Below are positions 58,723-64,000 of a DNA stretch of 64,000 nt, in pieces. The translations under genes were made by a program, and so were the position numbers. Location of the stretch: the NCBI GenBank assembly GCA_973895155.1, contig OZ316896.1, positions 1,302,001-1,366,000 on the forward strand, in the 5' to 3' direction. How positions within the stretch are numbered: the first letter of the stretch is position 1; each line of letters begins with the position of its first letter. The notes under the pieces are model-generated. The model was given only the letters and a program-made list of their open reading frames with translations, had not been told where the DNA came from and ran no database searches. The stretch is from Marsupella aquatica (lineage: Eukaryota > Marchantiophyta).

Positions 58723-61700
58723 ATGGGAGCGATGGCTTCTGAAGGAGAACGAAGGGAAGGAGGATTAAGTGAGGAGATCTGCGCGAAGACGATTTTTGAT
58801 AGCATTCTGGGGAAACGATTGATACGGGAAAGGCCTTCATCTCCACCTTGCTCTCCATCCGCCCCCCTTACGGAAGACGTCAGTCTTCGGAAGCTCAGAA
58901 AGGTACGATTCCTTGTTTCTCTCCCTCCCTCAACTCGTTCTCACACTTTTGCTCCATTCCGGAATTTTGAGATTGGTCTGTCTATGTCAAAATCCCTGGA
59001 ATTCCTTGTGCGTCTGGAGACCCTGAAAGACTACTGAAGCATGTAATAATTTTGCTAGTCTGCTCCTTTTAGTTCGTCCTGCGACTGTGTCTAGCTGTTG
59101 AATCATTTTGTGTCCCATCTTGTGCTGGAGTTCCTGGAGAACTGCAGCTTGTGTCCTCACACGTTTTAAAGTAAGTAATCTGATGCACGCAGGGTTGAGA
59201 TGCATGAATTGAAGCACTAGGATAGAAAGGTAGGAATGAAGCACCGGTATCGGATACCCTAATAGTGTGCTGCTTTCAGAGGCATCACTCAGAACTATTT
59301 ACTCATTTGTTCATTTGCTGTGGTGCTCTGATTGTTGTGTTTTGCGAGTATTCAGGCATATGCAAGGACAGTGAAAAGGAAAGTTGGCCCGGAACAGTAT
59401 GTGGACCGCAGCGGTTCAGAATCCGAATCGGAGGATGAGTTTGATTCCGAACATAGTTCTGATTCTCAGAGTTCGGACGAAGAGAGTTCCGGTGATGGAG
59501 ACGTCTCCGAGTCAGCAGGCGAGAGCAAGAAGAAGCAGCGGAAAATGAAGTTCGTCTGTCAAGAGTGTGGGATTAGAGTGAAGAAGCCTGCTCTACTCAT
59601 TCAGCACATGCGTTCACATTCGGATCAGGTTTTTATATCCTTTCGTCCTCAGTGTCATTTCTCAACAGTCACGTAGAGAGTTGGGTGAGTGGCTGCAAGT
59701 CTCATTTCTCTGTTTGAAGTGCTTGCTGTGTGGTAACCGCAGTTTAAGGCTGCAAATCAGCCAACAAAGTTCTGAATACTTGTAATTCATGTCTGGTCTC
59801 AGATTGGTGTGCTCAATAGTCACACGTCTCCCTTCAATTTCTCCTTCCGTTGAGAGGAACAAATCTGGCTCTCATTTCTGACACTATCGTCCGTTCAGTG
59901 TTGCAACTCAAACCAATTTATGATGCGGTCAAACAAGCGCTACAGCACCGGATCACATCTGAACTCCGCAGTTAAGCGCGCTTGGGCCAGATTAGTACTG
60001 GGGTGGGGGACCCCCTTGGAAGCCCTGGCTCTGCATCCTATCCCGTGAGGGATTTATTCACACACGACTCTGTGATGCGGTCTGACCAGCGCCGTGACAC
60101 CGGATCTCATCCGAACTCCGCAGTTAAGCGCGCATGGGCTAGAACAGTACTGGGCTGGGTGACCGCCTAGGAAGTCCTAGTGCTGCAGTCAGGTGACCGG
60201 TGTTAGACGACCCACTTGAATAAGGGATTCTACCTGTTTTGGACGATGGACTGAGTGGATGTCTCTGCTCTGTCTCTGGGTGAGTACAGAAGCCTTTTGC
60301 TTGTCCAGAGAGTGGCTGTGGTTGCGCATATAAGCGGAAGGACCACCTCAATCGTCACCTGAAGAAGCATCAGGGCGTGCTTTACTTTTGCTCACAACCG
60401 GGCTGCGATCAAAAGTTCACCCTGAACTCCAATCTTCAGCGACACCTGAAGCACCATGACGAGAGGAAAATTTTCAAATCTTCTGGAGAAACGACGCATA
60501 TTTGCTTGTGGCCCGATTGTGGCAGGACGTTCAAATACGCATCACTGCTACGAACCCATGAACTGCGAGTTCATGGTGAGTTTTTTTCGGCACCTATTTA
60601 CGTGGAGTAGCAGGAAGAGTTTAATTTCAGCGCGTTAGGAAGGAGCGTGCCCATCTGGCTCCTTCCTAAGTATTCACTCATAAACTAATCCTAGTTCTAG
60701 GAAAATTCGGAGCACAGAATGAGGGTTCTAATAGTTTTCTTGGAGCAGGTTACGTTTATCTCTTAGCCGATCGTTCTCGAGGTTTTGAGGGAACCGGTTT
60801 CCTGTGTGTTCAAATTTACCTTAGCTCTAATCTAATAGACTTGGGAAACGCAAAAGTTTCAATGAAGCTGCCTCAGTGGTTCGTCTTGACCCCATTTCTG
60901 TGGATAAGTGCAAAGATTTTGATCTGATTTATCTCAGTATCGCTGCCTCCTTGATTTGCAGAGAAACTTGAATATGCTGAGCTTATTTGCATGTACCCTG
61001 GCTGCGGAGATAATTTCTCAAGCGAGAAAGCCCTTCTGGAGCACGCAGAGACTTCCCATCCATACCTTCTGTGTGAAGTGTGCGGAGAAACTATTCCCAG
61101 GAAGTCCTTCTTGAGGCATGCACGAACACATGGAACAAGAGTGCCTCGTGAAGTTGTTTGCCCTCATGATGGCTGCGGAAAAACCTACAGCAGGGTGAGT
61201 TTTGTCTCAACTCGCAGTGTTTATGACGGTACATCACTTCTTATCAGATTGTTTATGTTGAGCAATTTGAGCGTGGCTAATATCACGTCCACCTCCATGA
61301 GGATACTAAGCCGTGCCTACAGGAATCAAATCTAAAAGTACACGTGCAGTCTGTGCATTTAAATTCAAAGCCTTTTATTTGCTCCCACGAAGGTTGCCAC
61401 AGAACATATGCTCACAAGGCAGCGAGAGATAGACATGAGCAGTCGGGGCCACATTCTCTACCCAGAGTAAGTTGAACCGACCGTCTATAAAGTCAAACTA
61501 TTTAGACTGTGCTTGGAACTGGAAGTCAATAGTTATCAACAGTTGATACCTTCAAGAACAGCTTCTTGATTAGGTTCGTCGTCTTACCTCCACAGAGTAT
61601 TTACAGTTCTTCAAGTTGGATGGGGTAAATTTGGTCGGTGTGCAGCACCCTAGCCGGTAGAGCCGCAATGTGTGATTATAATTGAATTGACCGATCCTGA

Positions 61701-61841
61701 GGAAATTATTTGATGCAGGTTGATTTTCAAGACCAGGACGAATTCCATTTGTCAAGGCCAAGGGGTGGCAGGAGGCCGGTAGCATTTGACGAGGTTGACA
61801 CATATTTGAAGAAAAGAAGGGTGGACGACCCAAGTCTGTAG
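58723..61841 (+). CDS. TFIIIA: Transcription factor IIIA (TFIIIA), C2H2 zinc-finger protein for 5S rRNA genes
   Basis: TFIIIA binds the internal promoter of 5S rRNA genes and also 5S rRNA itself. Six exons fit: 58723-58902, 59356-59628, 60290-60575, 60962-61194, 61323-61466 and 61719-61841. All introns are GT..AG, and the sum of 1239 nt gives 412 aa. An acidic Ser/Asp/Glu stretch (residues about 79-117) precedes finger 1 (FVCQECGIRVKKPALLIQH). Seven more fingers follow, among them FACPESGCGCAYKRKDHLNR and FICSHEGCHRTYAHKAARDR. The tail SRPRGGRRP matches the conserved plant TFIIIA C terminus. Eight fingers are seen where flowering plants have nine; the far N-terminal finger is missing. Intron 2 carries two 5S-rRNA-like copies that probably regulate splicing. 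The start is the first Met of exon 1. Confidence 0.95.
59922..60038 (+). ncRNA. 5S rRNA mimic, copy 1 (in TFIIIA intron)
   Basis: It matches plant 5S rRNA over its whole length from memory of the family. It starts GATGCGGTCA, then shows CACCGGATCACATCTGAACT, CCGCAGTTAAGCGCGCTTGG, AGTACTGGGGTGGG and GGAAGCCCTGG, and closes CTGCATCC. The 5' and 3' ends can pair as in the 5S helix I. There is no T-run terminator after it, so it is probably not a Pol III gene. The box-C-like region (GGGGGACCCCCTTGG) is more diverged than in copy 2. Confidence 0.9.
60074..60190 (+). ncRNA. 5S rRNA mimic, copy 2 (in TFIIIA intron)
   Basis: It starts GATGCGGTCTGACCAGCGCC. It continues with CACCGGATCTCATCCGAACT, CCGCAGTTAAGCGCGC and AGTACTGGGCTGGGTGACCG, then CCTAGGAAGTCCTAGTGCTG. 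It is closer to true 5S rRNA in the 3' half (GGGTGACC..CCTAGGAAGTCC) than copy 1. The 3' end runs straight into CAG/GTGACC, a plausible 5' splice site. No T-run terminator follows. Confidence 0.92.
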
Positions 61842-62198
61842 TATAGATTGCCATTCGTACAATAGCTGCAAAGGGATTTCGATTGGTTTCTACGGGAGGT
61901 TTTGTACACAATGAGAGTTCGAAGCAAAATTTTTTCTGAGGCTAATTGTTGCCCTTGTCTCGGGTCTTGGATATGTTGGGCAAATGTCTTTCTCCAAAGC
62001 CCAGTTTTGTACAATTTTCAGCCTAATTGGCCCTTGTTGACTAACTAAAACAGTTTTGTCGAAGTAAAGGATTACCCTTGGATACTTGAGAACATCACAA
62101 ATCAAATGTTGCACGAAGTCGGACTGATGTATAATGCGTGACAAGACTTACACGTTGAATACTAACTTTGAACTTTGCCATTCACAAACGCGCAATTA

Positions 62199-62430
62199 AA
62201 ATAAATATGCGTCCAATAACGTGTGTTTACCGAGATCTCTCGGGCTGTTCCCTTCTGAGGTCTCCCATATCCAGTTCCCCAGGACGAGAACCTCAAAGTC
62301 CTGCTGTTGGAGTAAAAATAAATATTCCCCCAAGAATGTGTGTTTACGGAGATCTCTTGGGCTATTCCCTTCTGAGGTCTACCATATCCAGTTCCCCAGG
62401 ACGAGAACCTCGAAGTCCTGCTGTTGGATG
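62199..62430. repeat. Two-copy tandem duplication, 118-bp unit
   Basis: GTGTGTTTACCGAGATCTCT at 62221 recurs near 62339. Both copies continue through CCATATCCAGTTCCCCAGGA to GTCCTGCTGTTGG with few changes. Confidence 0.94.
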
Positions 62431-62900
62431 GTTGTTATTACTCTTTGTTGTGTCACGATGAACATCGTTTTGCCACATCAGATGTACGCGTCCTCAGTAT
62501 CTCTTATTTACATTGCTAAGTGATGAAAGGAACCACCACCACGCGATCATGTGAGAATGCTTGACCGATTGATGGTTTTAACTTCAGATATGCCAGGATG
62601 GTAGGGATTTGACTCGGCTGGCTCTTTTCTCCGCAACATGAACCTTCAGTCGTGATCTGCCCAGACCCCTACCAGGAAGTCTACAAAGCTCCTTAACGAT
62701 CCGGGGTCATAGCCTATCATTATTAAACATCCCAATGTTTTCGGTGGCAGTTTTCCCACTGATCCTTCATGGCGCTCGGCCTGTTCTTAGCTGAAGCGCT
62801 CAACCAACCGCAATTCACTGGCCTGGCATTTCACGCCAAGGAAGCAGCAGAGGCAGAGTACAATGTTGGGACAATAACGCGACTCTCTGATTGCCGGTAT

Positions 62901-62987
62901 CGCTTCGAGGCCAGAAGTCGACAATAACGCTACTGCTCTGATTGCCGGCTTCGCTTCGAGTTATTGTCGACTTCTGGCCCCGAAGCG
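62901..62987. repeat. Inverted repeat, about 28-bp arms
   Basis: CGCTTCGAGGCCAGAAGTCG (62901 on, continuing ACAATAAC) is the reverse complement, with one or two mismatches, of the sequence from GTTATTGTCGACTTCTGGCC at 62960 to about 62987. The loop is about 31 bp and itself repeats CTGATTGCCGG..TCGCTTCGAG from the left flank. Confidence 0.9.
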
Positions 62988-63348
62988 AAGTCGCTCTTGA
63001 GGCCGCCATCTACTTTGCTCACTTAACCACCTATGAAGCGAGTGGCCACCGTCGAACTCAAGCTCAAGCTTAATCAAGCTCGACTGAGAAAACAGAAGCA
63101 AGAAAAAGCATTGATGTCGAAGATTTACTTGGGCCTCCACTAAACTTCAGTTTCGACTTCTCTAACTAAGGGTCTCAATTAAACAGATATCATACATGCT
63201 TCGCTAGAATTGAAATTCTTAGATCTATGAGTCGATGTTTAACCCAAAATACCATGTCACAAAATAAAGATCTTAAGTAGTGTGTAGTACATTATTCAAA
63301 CAAAAACGGTTCAAGTCTATTTACAATCAAACAAGCAAAGTCCACTAT

Positions 63349-64000
63349 TCAAGTGGCGGTAAATTCGTGAACTTGCTGCAAGTCAGCAATGATCCCCTCT
63401 ATCGAACCTATCAACGCAGCTAGGGTAACCAAAAAAGTCACAAAACTAAGAGCTTGCAATCCTATCCACAACTTGCTATATCTCTCAACCCTATGCTGTG
63501 CGCTATACATAGCTAAAGGAAAGTACACTGTAAGAGGCCAAAAACCGAGGGCTCCAATAATTCCTACAATGTCATTGAAAAAAGGTAACACCATCGCTAT
63601 AAGTGTCGTTACAACCACATATGCTGTCCTCCATGAAACTCTGAAAACATTTAGTTCAAAACCTCCACCTCTTGGCAATTTAATTGAAACTCCCTTGTCA
63701 AGAAATTTGTTTCCACCAAACCTCTTAGTTACAATCATCTCAACAAATTGGAAAACAGGCTGCGTGTAAACCTGCATAACAAAAAACAAGTTAAAAATGA
63801 GAGTGATTGACTGAAACTTGATAATCGAATCCATATAAAGGACAACCAATAAGTTTTTTGGCAAAAGAAAAATCAATGGGAGACACGCAACAGAATGAAA
63901 AGTACCTGGTAAGCTCCCACAAGATGGAGGACAACACAAGCGTTGGCAAAATCTACCAACCAATATGGGCTCTCAAAACAAGTCAAGATATTGCCGCATA
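63349..64000 (-). CDS. Amino acid permease, AAP-type (AAAP family), 3' end only
   Basis: This is a plasma-membrane proton/amino acid symporter by family. Only the last two visible exons lie in the window: 64000-63906 (cut by the window edge) and 63771-63349. The first reads GNILTCFESPYWLVDFANAC..VVLHLVGAYQ and joins in frame to VYTQPVFQFVEMIVTKRFGG. The remaining part has four to five membrane segments, including NVFRVSWRTAYVVVTTLIAM and FNDIVGIIGALGFWPLTVYF, then YSAQHRVERYSKLWIGLQAL. The stop follows HEFTAT. This matches the C-terminal third of plant AAPs. The specific paralogue and substrate cannot be told. Confidence 0.93.

Larger units (their letters stand above)
59629..60289 (+). promoter_or_regulatory. 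TFIIIA intron 2 with doubled 5S rRNA mimic (P5SM-type splicing element)
   Basis: This 661-bp intron separates finger 1 (SHSDQ) from finger 2 (KPFACPES). In plants a 5S-like cassette exon at this kind of position is bound by ribosomal protein L5, and its inclusion introduces a premature stop. Here two 5S-like blocks lie in the sense orientation at 59922-60038 and 60074-60190. Possible splice signals are TTCAG ending at 59898, CCC/GTGAGG at 60044/60045, and CAG/GTGACC at 60192/60193. An exon 59899-60044 would be 146 nt. It would stay open itself but shift the frame and reach a TGA inside exon 3. The splice sites are inferred. Confidence 0.85.
61842..63348. other. Convergent intergenic region between TFIIIA and the amino acid permease
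   Basis: It holds the TFIIIA 3' UTR, a two-copy duplication (62199-62430), an inverted repeat (62901-62987) and an AT-rich stretch that is probably the permease 3' UTR. No gene is supported. Confidence 0.6.

Noticed and set aside
59922-60190. Two functional 5S rRNA genes
   Set aside because: No T-run terminator follows either copy, both have many substitutions, and they lie in sense inside a TFIIIA intron where a splicing mimic is known.
59899-60192. A 5S-derived SINE or Cassandra-type TRIM insertion
   Set aside because: No poly-A or simple-repeat tail, no LTR and no target duplication were seen around the blocks.

Overview
The window looks like nuclear DNA of a land plant. Every intron I could place has GT..AG ends. 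The gene set is typical of plants: an AAP-type amino acid permease, a plant-type COG1, and a TFIIIA gene whose intron carries 5S-rRNA-like sequence, a plant trait. Large first exons, an intronless RRP1 and many short local tandem duplications suggest a non-seed plant such as a bryophyte or lycophyte, but that placement is inference. No organelle or bacterial block was seen.

Layout: COG1 (minus, 7244-2391, six exons); a decayed R2-like non-LTR retrotransposon (plus, about 9090-18170) split by a second element at 11656-16319 flanked by the 5-bp repeat GTCAC; eIF3f (minus, 22938-20642, six exons); a TMEM18 homologue (plus, 24793-26171, four exons); a separase gene of almost 16 kb (minus, 44425-28589) with both catalytic motifs; RRP1/Nop52 (plus, 50111-52024, one exon); a class I SAM-dependent methyltransferase (minus, 56395-53629); TFIIIA (plus, 58723-61841, six exons); and the 3' end of an amino acid permease (minus, running off the right edge). 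For COG1, eIF3f, TMEM18, TFIIIA and the separase catalytic exons, the proposed exons join in frame, and the total lengths of the four complete genes are multiples of three.

The genes are unrelated housekeeping genes: Golgi tethering, translation initiation, the nuclear envelope, chromatid separation, rRNA processing and 5S rRNA transcription. They do not form a cluster. RRP1 and TFIIIA both serve ribosome production but are separated by the methyltransferase gene.

The most interesting locus is the TFIIIA intron at 59629-60289. It holds two tandem, nearly full-length 5S-rRNA-like sequences, 152 bp apart, both in the sense orientation. Plant TFIIIA genes are known to carry a 5S rRNA mimic as a regulated cassette exon, bound by ribosomal protein L5. 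Here the element is doubled. Other points are a MULE-like MITE with a 10-bp target duplication, a degenerate tandem copy of the separase start exon that would form a short upstream ORF, alternating long and short repeats in a methyltransferase intron, and a window-wide pattern of two- to six-copy local tandem duplications.
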